DNA of 64,000 bases from Setoptus koraiensis (taxonomy: Eukaryota > Arthropoda), in contig CM106586.1 in NCBI GenBank assembly GCA_048013815.1, positions 17,298,001-17,362,000 on the forward strand, read 5' to 3'. Under the pieces are notes generated by a model. That model was not told the origin of the DNA, ran no database searches, and saw only the letters and a list, made by a program, of their open reading frames with translations. The stretch's first letter is position 1. Every line of letters starts with the position of its first letter. Positions 8,718 through 17,306 of the stretch are shown piece by piece. The position numbers and the translations under genes were made by a program.

Positions 8718-10462
8718 TTCATCATCACTATCATAATTAAAACTTTCGCCGCTCTGTCTCGTCGGTGTTGGGCCACTACAGTTTTGAAGAACCTCTGTAA
8801 AACTTTCGCTGCCTTATCACGTCGGTGTTGGGCCACTACAGTTTTGAAGAACCTCTGTAAAACTTTCGCTGCCCTGTCTCGTCGGTTTTGGGCCAATACA
8901 GTTTTGAAGAACCTCTGTAAAACTTTCGCTGCTCTGTCTCGTCGGTTTTGTACCACTACAGTTTTGAAGAACCTCTGTAAAACTTTCGCTGCTCTGTCAC
9001 GTCGGTTTTGTACCACTACAGTTTTGAAGAACCTCTGCAAAACTTTCGCTGCTCTGTCACGTCGATTTTGTACCACTACAGTTTTGAAGAACCTCTGTAA
9101 AACTTTCGCTGCTCTGTCTCGTCGGTGTTGGGCCACTACAGTTTTGAAGAACCTCTGTAAAACTTTCGCTGCCTTATCACGTCGGTGTTGGGCCACTACA
9201 GTTTTGAAGAACCTCTGTAAAACTTTCGCTGCCCTGTCTCGTCGGTTTTGGGCCACTACAGTTTTGAAGAACCTCTGTAAAACTTTCGCTGCTCTGTCTC
9301 GTCGGTTTTGGGCCACTACAGTTTTGAAGAACCTCTGTAAAACTTTCGCTGCTCTGTCACGTCGGTTTTGTACCACTACAGTTTTCAAGAACCTCTGTAA
9401 GACTTTCGCTGCTCTGTCACGTCGATTTTGTACCACTACAGTTTTGAAGAACCTCTGTAAAACTTTCGCTGCCTTTTCACGTCGGTTTTGGGCCATCACA
9501 GTTTCCAAAGATTTCTGCAATAATCTTGCTTCTTTTTCACGTCTCTTGCGAGCCACTACAGTCCGAAAAAAATTCTGTATAACTTTCGCCGCGTTGTCAC
9601 GTTGTTCAGCTATGATTATACGTCGCACAATCTGAGAGGACAATCTCCTTTTGTTCGCTCGGCTCAATACGACAGCAGCTTTATTTTTTTCCCCTAATGT
9701 CGGGATCTTGCTAACGCTGATTCTATTGAGAGTTCTTTTGGATGGACTGACGATTCTGCCTAAGGACGCCGTAGACCGATTCATATTGGTTACTCTTGGC
9801 TTAGATAAGGAGGGCCTAGGCTGATTCATGCTGGTCTCTCTTGGCTTCACTAAGGAGGGCCTAGACTGGTTCATGTTGGTTCCTCTTGGCTTCAGTACTG
9901 TCTTTGTTATTATTTTTTGACGTTCTGCAAAACCAGTCAGAAATATCTTGAATAAGTGTTTGTTGACATCGGTGAAGTTTATCGACTCTCGGACACCGCC
10001 TGACATTTCGGGTGTCCATTTTACAGTTAAAGTGATGGATGACTTAGGCGGTAACTTAAGATGGTTGGTGTCAATCAAGAAGGCTTTTTCCGCCTTAGGA
10101 ACTTTGGTGACCCTCAATTGTTGAATATGATCTTTTGAATTTCTAACGGTGACTTGGCAAACTTTTGTCTGTCCCACGTGAACTGTGCCAAAATCGAGAA
10201 TAGGTGACTGCCTAAACAAAGAGAGCTCTAATATTGGAATTGTTTGTGGGCCCGAGAATTTGTTTCTCCGTTCCGTGGGGACCGTAGGCTGATTTAATGG
10301 AATGATGTGTTGGATGAGGCCACCATTGGCAGTCATGATTGGTTGTTTGTGTTGAATGAGGCCACCATTGGCAGTCATGATTGGTTGTTTGTGTTGGAAG
10401 AGGCCACCATTGGCAGTCATAATTGGTTGTTTGTGTTGAATGAGGCCACCATTGGAAGTCAT
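8672..10462 (-). CDS. ASPM/Asp-like protein: ASH domain plus IQ-like repeat array, no CH domains
   Basis: ASPM/abnormal spindle proteins focus spindle poles and bind calmodulin through IQ motifs. This 596-aa product starts with four 14-residue repeats (TANGGLIQHKQPIM type), then an ASH domain (about residues 75-185): SPILDFGTVHVGQTKVCQVT, KLPPKSSITLTVKWTPEMSG and the closing KHLFKIFLTGFAERQ, which matches the ASPM pattern WTP-x(4)-G-x-VRE followed by KH. A basic linker with three NMNxSxxSL-type repeats follows. From about residue 295 come about 14 repeats of 20 residues (KVLQRFFKTVVAQNRRDRAA). The first, VIQNFFRTVVARKRR, fits the IQ consensus; later ones are degenerate because the second basic position is Gln. 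The calponin-homology domains that lie between ASH and IQ in ASPM are absent. It could be a reduced orthologue or a partial paralogue with an expanded array. Start is ATG at 10460-10462 (complement), just after an in-frame stop. Confidence 0.8.
   Translation of the reverse strand: MTSNGGLIQHKQPIMTANGGLFQHKQPIMTANGGLIQHKQPIMTANGGLIQHIIPLNQPTVPTERRNKFSGPQTIPILELSLFRQSPILDFGTVHVGQTKVCQVTVRNSKDHIQQLRVTKVPKAEKAFLIDTNHLKLPPKSSITLTVKWTPEMSGGVRESINFTDVNKHLFKIFLTGFAERQKIITKTVLKPRGTNMNQSRPSLVKPRETSMNQPRPSLSKPRVTNMNRSTASLGRIVSPSKRTLNRISVSKIPTLGEKNKAAVVLSRANKRRLSSQIVRRIIIAEQRDNAAKVIQNFFRTVVARKRREKEARLLQKSLETVMAQNRREKAAKVLQRFFKTVVVQNRRDRAAKVLQRFLKTVVVQNRRDRAAKVLQRFFKTVVAQNRRDRAAKVLQRFFKTVVAQNRRDRAAKVLQRFFKTVVAQHRRDKAAKVLQRFFKTVVAQHRRDRAAKVLQRFFKTVVVQNRRDRAAKVLQRFFKTVVVQNRRDRAAKVLQRFFKTVVVQNRRDRAAKVLQRFFKTVLAQNRRDRAAKVLQRFFKTVVAQHRRDKAAKVLQRFFKTVVAQHRRDRAAKVLIMIVMMNIVCSTTKRIVIQNR
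8741..9540 (-). repeat. 60-bp coding tandem repeat with 360-bp higher-order period
   Basis: The IQ-like array is built of 60-bp units at high identity. Diagnostic variants (GTGTTGGGCC, TTTTGGGCC, TTTTGTACC; GCCTTATCAC against GCCCTGTCTC) recur in the same order six units apart: 8761-9120 matches 9121-9480. This is direct evidence for recent duplication of a six-unit block within the gene. Confidence 0.9.
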
Positions 10463-10483
10463 GATTGGTTGTTTGTGTTAATG
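10316..10483 (-). repeat. 42-bp coding tandem repeat, four units
   Basis: Units begin at 10316, 10358, 10400 and 10442 and encode the 14-residue N-terminal repeats of the ASH-IQ protein. The repeat homology runs a few codons 5' of the assigned ATG, where the reading frame is closed by a stop, so the start codon lies inside a repeat unit. Confidence 0.9.
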
Positions 10484-11331
10484 GAGGTGATTTTCTTGAT
10501 GTGATAATTGTATTACTGAATATATAACGACCAGGGAATAAACAAGTTTCAACTGTTGTGTACTGTGCGCGTGCTGAAAACAAACTACCTTCAGTTGCGC
10601 CCCTGACAGTTGAAGCGCCAAAAATGCACAACAACGACAAACACTGATGCAAGCCGCTCCGCACCGTATTTCTGCCCGAGCGGAATCGATACGACCCGTT
10701 GAATTGCATCAGTACTACAGTAAACTGTGACGACGATCAAATCATTTGGGGCAAAAAATGCCCAACATGCCCACCATTTTTAGAAGAGATCCGCTCTAAA
10801 CTCGTGAACAACAAAGTCCCTTCCCCCTTACGGGTTCTTTAGTTATACCTCGAAGGGTATTTCACCGAGCAACTCGTGCGAGCCATGTTGATGAAATTTC
10901 AATGTTTACACTCACAAACCATTAACATGGTGCAACCAAGTGTCACTTGTTGCTAATTTTATTTGCTATTTGTACCGGACAGGCACCAGTATTACGACTC
11001 TTGATAGATGAATCATCACTTAATGCCATGTGAAATCATTGCCAACTGATAATTACCTAACTTATTCTATCCTTGGGATAAAAGCATCCCACCATATTGT
11101 GCTGGTCCTTTCAATAGGAGGATTCATTCTAGTAGTCTAAATTTTTCAACTCACAAACAGACATCTCAAATATCGGTCGTATCCTTCGATCGCCCGAATT
11201 TCCAGGATTCTTTGCACCAGAGAATTAATTGTCGAAAAAGGTTCATCTTGACGATCCCCAAGTGGCCGACATCTGTATACTCATCATAAACATCTTCGCT
11301 GGTGCCATCATTTTTTTGTTGTATCCTTTAC
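10463..11331. other. Divergent intergenic region of ASH-IQ and CARD genes
   Basis: This should contain the promoters of two divergently transcribed genes. No coding sequence and no clear core-promoter element were recognised. Confidence 0.45.
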
Positions 11332-11793
11332 ATGTCAGCAATGGCCTCAGGAAAAGAAACCTCGGACAGTTCAAGCCATAAAGTTCCAGATTGTGTCGAT
11401 GGCTCAACTATGACCGATGCGGAGAGGGCGGCAATCGAAGTCTGCCGCGATGATATTATCAGGGACGTGCAAGTCATACATATCATCGACTTTCTTATGG
11501 TACGCAAAGTTATTAGTGAACAAGAAAAGAAACAAATTTTTGACGCAGGTATTCGCATAATACTTGAAACTCAGGACTACGAGAAAAGACAAAAGGTGAT
11601 GTGCGAACAAGCCAGGGCTCTCTTGGATGTTTTGAAGAATAAAAACGCCTTCAGGCACTTCATTGACGCCCTGGAACATGATAACTCCTATCCATGGATA
11701 GCTGAGAAACTGTTACTTTACAGACAAAAATTTAGTGGTCCACGACCCATCGATAAATTGCTTGGCAACTGGGTTCGCAACCTGAACAATTGA
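11332..11793 (+). CDS. CARD-only death-fold adaptor-like protein
   Basis: CARDs are six-helix death folds that pair homotypically in caspase activation (Apaf-1/caspase-9 type) and in innate-immune signalling. The 153-aa product from the ATG at 11332 has a polar N-terminus of about 35 residues followed by one CARD (about residues 37-140): an ERAAIEVCRDDIIRDV first helix, the turn IIDFLMVRKVISEQEKKQIF typical of CARD helices 2-3, then QARALLDVLKNKNAFRHFID and ALEHDNSYPWIAEKLL, which match the helix 5-6 pattern of Apaf-1-like CARDs. There is no caspase, NACHT or NB-ARC domain, so it may be a regulator or decoy, or one exon of a larger gene. Another ATG four codons downstream is possible. It ends about 40 bp from the VPS18 stop, tail to tail. 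Confidence 0.8.
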   Translation: MSAMASGKETSDSSSHKVPDCVDGSTMTDAERAAIEVCRDDIIRDVQVIHIIDFLMVRKVISEQEKKQIFDAGIRIILETQDYEKRQKVMCEQARALLDVLKNKNAFRHFIDALEHDNSYPWIAEKLLLYRQKFSGPRPIDKLLGNWVRNLNN

Positions 11794-11833
11794 ATATATA
11801 CTAGAGATAGATATAAGTCAGAGAAATCATCAG

Positions 11834-14698
11834 CTAAAACACTGTTAAACCGTTTATTTTCGGAGGCTTATCTATCGTGGACGCAATGATACTCCCACAA
11901 AATATACATTCCGATGAAAATGTCAAGTCGTCGGTGAAGTTGTCGCTCTCATTATCTGACATCTTATGATTTATTTCCGCTATCATGCAATCCTTATGAT
12001 ATAGGTGACCACAAGGAAAAACATAGAACGATTTTGTCAATAGATTCTTATCACATATTTCACATCTCTGGTTGGCCTTGATAATAGTATATTTTTTTCG
12101 AAATGACTTTATATCATTTCGTATATCATGTGCCATGGCTTCGTAAGTGCCATCTTTTAGTTGTGATATCTTTTGTTTATACTCTTGCAAGGAATTCCTT
12201 ATAGCATCTTTGAAGAAATCCATAGTTGTGAAGTCGGGAAAGAAAGGAAGAATATCCTCTATCTTAAGTAGAGAACATTCTTTGAACATTCTTGTGGCTA
12301 ATTGTATGTCACGATTTTCAGTAAGAACCCTTTCCGAAATTATCAACCATAATTTTTTCTGATGCTCCTCTGATTCGGCTTGACCAGCGATCGATTTTGC
12401 TAGATCGACATCGAATTCAAGAGCCAGATGAAGAGCCTCATCGAACAGTCCCATGGCCGAATAAAGGTGGACGCAAGCCTTATTCAATTTTAACTCGGTA
12501 CAAAGTCGTAGACCAAATTGAAGATCCATGTAATACTGTCTTGATTCAGATTCGACATTCTCTTCCAGATACTTGATTAAAGTAGCTTCATCACGATAAC
12601 GTGTATATAGCTCAAACAAATAGTTGTGTATCATTTGGTTTTTTATTCCAAGTGTATTTATGCAATGTTCCAAATAACGGATAGATTCTGAGCATTGGGT
12701 CATCTCCGGATTTTCTTGTGTCAGAACAGGTATGAGTTTGATTTGATCGATTTTAGTTTGCTCCATCATTGAATTGACTAGATCATGAGGAATGTGACGC
12801 ATCAATACTGGTCCATGGATGTAGAATAAATTATTCTGCTTCACCATTCGCAGTATTTCGAGAGCGGATTTATAATCCCCTATGTGCATATATTGTTGAA
12901 CTACTTGCTCTTGACCTCCTATTGCTTTGGCAAAATTGATATAATTGTCGGAATCGGCATAATTTCTGATTATTCCATAGAAAAGTCGAGAGTTCTTCCT
13001 CAAACAGTTTTTGGTGCGCTCGTCCTCAAGGAGTTGATCCAACTCCTGTTGGAGCATTGCATATTGGTTGGACTCTTCACCGATGGACGAAATTTTAAGC
13101 TCACACAAACTGGATACCAGTATTTCCATTAGCCATGCCAGTATCATTGTTATTTGTGTACTTTGAGAGGCTTCAAGTAAATCTAATTTCATCATAAGAT
13201 ATTTTTTTAGAGCGGCCGTCTTACTAATTGCCATGAATTTCAGAGCCACCTCTTCGAATGGTTTTCTACTGGTTGCAAATATCTCAGCACTTTTATCGAA
13301 ATTTTTCATGTTAAAGTAGTACTCTGCCTCATCTCTGACAACCTTGTCGTAATTGATTTCATTATTTACACTGTACTTTTTCGCCAAATCAAAATTCCTC
13401 ATATTCAAATAGATTCTCCAAATATTCTTATCCTCTTGAACAAGTCTGTAACGAAAAACTGCTCTCTCGTAAAAAACCCAAATAGTGTTCTTGACTGAGT
13501 CTTTAGACATACCTAAGACTTTCCCATAATCAGTGGGTAGATCTTCTTTGTACACAGTATGCTCGTTAAGTATGCAAATGGCTTCAAGGTATCTGTCGAA
13601 CAATATTATAACGTGAAATTTAGTTACGCAAACCGACAGAGGTTTATCACTGATTAATGGAGAGTGAATAGAAGGCGGACTCATACTTGTCGGAGGTGTG
13701 GACGCAATCTCGTCTTCGTCAGAGGTTGTGTATGATATCAGAGTAGTTCCAAAAGTTACAGTGCCAGTATTGACTATTGGAGAACTCGACAATTTTCCTG
13801 TGAGCACACCTGGTTCTGTGAGCCAAGCGAATCGTGTAGGACTAGTGTTTATCGAGGGGTAATAGACATCCAATTTGCTGAGGCCTAATTTTCCCGGCAT
13901 CTCCTGGTATTGGCCGGAATTTGTTGAGAATATCTGTGACAAATTTGGTGGTTCCACATTCGATGGCAGTGAGCCCACCATTCTGTACAATCTGTTGTTT
14001 GTAGTAACAGTGATATGGAAGGACTTTTCGGTTTGCTTTGTAGATATCAATGAATGATATTCAATACCAGTGATAGGACCAGATTCGGGTCCCACGTCAA
14101 AAACTTGCTTCACGCTAGGCTTGGGACCTGCAGCATAAGCGAAAAACTTGGGTTCCTCTGTGGAGACAAGCTCCGTTTGTAATATAATTCCTTTGTTGGT
14201 CCCAACAAGGATTGTTCCCGTAGAGTTAGCATTATCATTGGGTGTTCTTGAGAAATTCCAGGCCACAGCACTTATCAGATGGCCTTTGAGATGCTTGAGC
14301 GTTTGCAGGCGCTTGACATACAACAAGTTTTCCAGGGGTTGATTGTCCACTGCGTAGGCCAAACTGATCAATATAAATCTACCAGTTGGATCAAGGAATA
14401 TTCTGTATATCTTGGCTTGGTTTGCTCGTTCAGCTAAAAAGCGGCATATATCACATTCGGTTTGGCCATTATTGGAAATATCAATAGTGAGTATTTTCTT
14501 GTCTTTCATTGCAAGAACCACCTGGTTGTTGCTAGCAACTAAATGTGTTATGGCATTGTTTTCCTCTGGTACGAAATTAATGTGATAGCGTTTAAGCAAG
14601 GGAAATTTATCGCCGCCGTTGGTACTATTATTTTCGGCTATTTGAGGTTTTAGATTCGACAATATGCCGCCTGTCGTTGATATTTTTGGTAGGCTCAT
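11834..14698 (-). CDS. VPS18: VPS18, HOPS/CORVET tethering subunit with C-terminal RING
   Basis: VPS18 (fly deep orange) is a core subunit of the HOPS and CORVET tethers that drive endosome and lysosome fusion. From the ATG at complement 14696-14698 the product is 954 aa, close to the 973 aa of the human protein. The N-terminal propeller includes ILVGTNKGIILQTEL and the Pep3/Vps18 block FAWLTEPGVLTGKL. The alpha-solenoid has WRIYLNMRNFDLAKKY, PFEEVALKFM, VLMRHIPHDLV, IHNYLFELYTRY and LLKIEDILPFFPDFTTMDFF, all diagnostic. The RING-H2 is at the end: CEICDKNLLTKSFYVFPCGH, LYHKDC, then CIFCG. The zinc ligands appear complete. The frame is uninterrupted. An upstream in-frame non-ATG stretch exists, so a 5' exon cannot be excluded. 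Its 3' end faces the CARD gene at about 40 bp, so the transcripts' 3' UTRs probably overlap. Confidence 0.97.
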   Translation of the reverse strand: MSLPKISTTGGILSNLKPQIAENNSTNGGDKFPLLKRYHINFVPEENNAITHLVASNNQVVLAMKDKKILTIDISNNGQTECDICRFLAERANQAKIYRIFLDPTGRFILISLAYAVDNQPLENLLYVKRLQTLKHLKGHLISAVAWNFSRTPNDNANSTGTILVGTNKGIILQTELVSTEEPKFFAYAAGPKPSVKQVFDVGPESGPITGIEYHSLISTKQTEKSFHITVTTNNRLYRMVGSLPSNVEPPNLSQIFSTNSGQYQEMPGKLGLSKLDVYYPSINTSPTRFAWLTEPGVLTGKLSSSPIVNTGTVTFGTTLISYTTSDEDEIASTPPTSMSPPSIHSPLISDKPLSVCVTKFHVIILFDRYLEAICILNEHTVYKEDLPTDYGKVLGMSKDSVKNTIWVFYERAVFRYRLVQEDKNIWRIYLNMRNFDLAKKYSVNNEINYDKVVRDEAEYYFNMKNFDKSAEIFATSRKPFEEVALKFMAISKTAALKKYLMMKLDLLEASQSTQITMILAWLMEILVSSLCELKISSIGEESNQYAMLQQELDQLLEDERTKNCLRKNSRLFYGIIRNYADSDNYINFAKAIGGQEQVVQQYMHIGDYKSALEILRMVKQNNLFYIHGPVLMRHIPHDLVNSMMEQTKIDQIKLIPVLTQENPEMTQCSESIRYLEHCINTLGIKNQMIHNYLFELYTRYRDEATLIKYLEENVESESRQYYMDLQFGLRLCTELKLNKACVHLYSAMGLFDEALHLALEFDVDLAKSIAGQAESEEHQKKLWLIISERVLTENRDIQLATRMFKECSLLKIEDILPFFPDFTTMDFFKDAIRNSLQEYKQKISQLKDGTYEAMAHDIRNDIKSFRKKYTIIKANQRCEICDKNLLTKSFYVFPCGHLYHKDCMIAEINHKMSDNESDNFTDDLTFSSECIFCGSIIASTIDKPPKINGLTVF

Positions 14699-15719
14699 TC
14701 TTTGCGAGGGGATCTTCCAACCTAATGAATGTGACAATATAACAAATTGATGATAATATTGTCGCCAATGTAGTCACCGACATCAATTTCAATTCTATGT
14801 TACATTAATACTGTGGAGTGTGGAATAAAAATTTCATTCATCGCTAACACCGATGACAACAAAAATCATGTGCTCATGACGCACTACTTGTAAGGCGTTA
14901 TCGCGGGCCGGGTATACACGCCCAGTGGCAAAAATGAAGCGCATCATGTCGGATTCTAACAAATAGAGGCCCGTACGAGGCGACACTAGATCGGCGGAGG
15001 TAAGTCAGATGGATTGGTTGGATTTTATAGATATTCTATAAAATCAATGATATTTTAGTTGGGGACTGTGGCCTCCATCATCATCTACTTGTACGGTGTT
15101 GATCACCTTTGAAATTGAAATATAGGCAGAATAATCAAGAAGATGGCAATGGGAAAACTTGCAAGGATTATCCGAGAAATCCGCACCCATGGGTTTGCCA
15201 CTGGGTTTCGCCAAGAACTTCCTGACTATCGTCCCCGATCCGACAAAGAATGAATAGGGAAGAATCTCGGGGAGATCTATGAGGATCTGGTCGAGATCTT
15301 CATTTCAACATTTTACTCAGCTTGTGGGCGATTCCGTTGGTAAGATATACACACGGAGTGGATAAGCTACCAATCTGATTTCATCTCTGGAGTAAGAGAC
15401 GTGCCTTTGCTGAAGCGAATCACTGATGCAAAAACACTGAACAAAAAATCGCATCAAAGCGTTTCATAGATAGCTCCTCGATGATTCTCATAGGTGTGAA
15501 TATTTGGAGTTGTTATCACCACATATTTGCAAGCACAAACCGAGCAAAAACTATATTTAGAGGCTAGATCTAAATCTAAGTGAATCGAATGCTGCATTTT
15601 TCCAGGCAGAGATTCCCTACTGTCGCTATAGCTGCTGGCTTCTATTATAGAGAAACCTGTAGGCTGTATCAATCATCATTTTCACTGACAAGCAAAGTAA
15701 TTGGGTACCATCAGCAGCT
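14699..15719. other. Intergenic between VPS18 and secreted protein gene 1
   Basis: The two genes are divergent across this region. No coding sequence was seen. The phrase ATCTCTGGAGTAAG at about 15381 recurs at about 17951, a short dispersed match without clear meaning. Confidence 0.45.
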
Positions 15720-16325
15720 ATGGCAGCAGCTATACCAAAGAAGATTACCTTTGTGCTCGCCTTGATGAGCCTAGTTGTCGCTATGACTCTTCCAACAATT
15801 TCTTCCACCTTGACACAGAACGAGAAGGATGAAATCAACAGAAGGGCAAGAAGTCTCTATGAATGTTTCTACAAATTTAGAGTCAAAATGGAATCGTTCA
15901 AGCAATCTCTACCACCAGGTTCTGACAATATCAAGAGGCAAGAAACTTATTTCCACAGCAGGAAAGGTGTTCAAGTGAGAGAGGGCCGACCTGTTCCTGC
16001 TCAACATACGATAGTCGCAAGATTGGCAAATAGGGTTAGTAAACTGAGCCTACTTTCGAGCAAGGTAAAAGACGCGGCTTTGTTAGACAAATTCACTGAA
16101 GGGAAGACATTGGTCGACTGCCTGAGATCTCTAGAGGAACTAAAAGATGTAGTAGAAAATGATCTAAGTGCTCAACAGCTGGATTTTCAAGGGATCACGG
16201 TCTTTGAGAAAACTTTAAGTTCTTGGAAAAACAACTATAAGACGATGAAGTCTTGCAGAAAAATCATAGAGTCTACAGAAGATGAAAGTAGTTGGCAGTG
16301 GCTATCATTGGAACACGATTTGTAA
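15720..16325 (+). CDS. Small secreted helical protein, copy 1 (family unknown)
   Basis: This 201-aa product starts at ATG 15720. Residues 1 to about 29 are a signal peptide (basic PKK, hydrophobic FVLALMSLVVAM, small residues at ISS). The mature part is charged and predicted helical, with three Cys: LYECFYKF, LVDCLRSL and KSCRKII. It is clearly homologous to the gene at 16749-17306: both share an LY-x(2)-FYKFRV-x(2)-E-x-F block, RxxKLSxxSxK, LxDCLxxLxxLK, a W then MxSC segment, and a closing DExS-x-W-x-WL. The last two Cys are conserved in both and could form a disulphide. I do not recognise the family. A secreted or haemolymph role is inferred only from the signal peptide. Confidence 0.75.
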   Translation: MAAAIPKKITFVLALMSLVVAMTLPTISSTLTQNEKDEINRRARSLYECFYKFRVKMESFKQSLPPGSDNIKRQETYFHSRKGVQVREGRPVPAQHTIVARLANRVSKLSLLSSKVKDAALLDKFTEGKTLVDCLRSLEELKDVVENDLSAQQLDFQGITVFEKTLSSWKNNYKTMKSCRKIIESTEDESSWQWLSLEHDL

Positions 16326-16748
16326 GAATGAATTCGTATGTTCGTATGTGAGAAATTCTATAACTTCAACCTATCGCCCATTATCCCCAGTATTGGATTG
16401 AAACAAAATGATATTTGCCACTGTTTTCATCGCTGTGTATTCTTTGTGATAGGACATCAGATATATAAGAAAAAATAAATAAATAGGACCGGCTCGCTCC
16501 GCTCGCCCGGCCCAACAAATGTCAAAGAAAACGGTACAACGGTTTTTCTTATTCATGATTCCATAGCCAGGTCAGCTCAAATGATTTTTATTTGTTTGGT
16601 TGTGTCCACACTTAGTCGATTATCCTCGTAACAACAAACTTGAGCACATAATATGGACTCCAAGGCAATCCTTCTACACTCCTTGCTCCTGTGAGAAGAT
16701 TTATAGTTGAAGAAAATCTTTCTTGTTTTGTTTGTCCCACATAGCAAT
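16326..16748. other. Convergent 3' space between secreted paralogues
   Basis: This is the 3' flank of both genes. An AATAAATAAATAGG stretch near 16474 offers a plus-strand polyadenylation signal. A short GC-rich patch (16488-16515) stands out. No coding sequence was seen. Confidence 0.5.
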
Positions 16749-17306
16749 CTAGGAACCTACCAACCAATCCCAACCGAAAGAATCCTCGTCAGTTACTTGT
16801 TCAACGACATTTTTGCAAGAGCCCATTTTTGCCACTTTTTGGGCCCATGAGGCTACAAATCGGTCGAAGGCAAGTACAGTTTCGAAGGTTAAACCTTTGT
16901 CTGACACTTCCCCGATTTCTCCCTTGAGATTTTTAAGCTGTGTCAAGCAATCAGATAGCAAATGTTCATCCATGGTGTCTTTCTTGGAAGCCTTTTGTAT
17001 TTTCTTTGAAATTATACTCAGTTTCCCTATTCTCATAGCTAGATTTTTTACTATGCCAAACTGGTCGGGAATAGTTAAGAAATTATCGATTGGTCCATCA
17101 CTTTTCAGTTTAAGTTTGACAGGGACATATTCTGGCGAACTCATTTGATTCGTAAATTTTTCTAGTTCAACTCGAAACTTAAAATAGAACAAATAAAGTC
17201 CTTCTGCTTCTTGTGCGATTTCACTGTTGTCCTTGCCGACGGAAGTTGAGACGGCAATTATAGAAATCAAACATATTCCTAATGCGACATGGAATGGACT
17301 GGTCAT
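16749..17306 (-). CDS. Small secreted helical protein, copy 2 (family unknown)
   Basis: This 185-aa product starts at ATG (complement 17304-17306). It has a signal peptide of about 24 residues (hydrophobic VALGICLISIIAV, then STSVG) followed by a charged helical mature region. It is a paralogue of the plus-strand gene at 15720-16325, with the same order of conserved blocks: LYLFYFKFRVELEKF, RIGKLSIISKKIQKA, LLSDCLTQLKNLKGE, SWAQKVAKMGSCKN and DSFGWDWLVGS. The two mature Cys correspond to the second and third of copy 1; the first Cys of copy 1 is replaced by Leu. Identity looks modest, so this is an old duplication with inversion. Function is unknown. Confidence 0.75.
   Translation of the reverse strand: MTSPFHVALGICLISIIAVSTSVGKDNSEIAQEAEGLYLFYFKFRVELEKFTNQMSSPEYVPVKLKLKSDGPIDNFLTIPDQFGIVKNLAMRIGKLSIISKKIQKASKKDTMDEHLLSDCLTQLKNLKGEIGEVSDKGLTFETVLAFDRFVASWAQKVAKMGSCKNVVEQVTDEDSFGWDWLVGS

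Noticed and set aside
8685-9635. Long plus-strand open frame of 316 codons over the IQ repeat array
   Set aside because: It is the antisense of the 60-bp coding repeat; a 60-bp unit without a stop stays open in any frame. The minus-strand frame has the ASH domain and IQ pattern.
8741-10483. CRISPR-like regular repeats (60-bp and 42-bp periods)
   Set aside because: Units are contiguous with no unique spacers, are coding, and the genome is animal.
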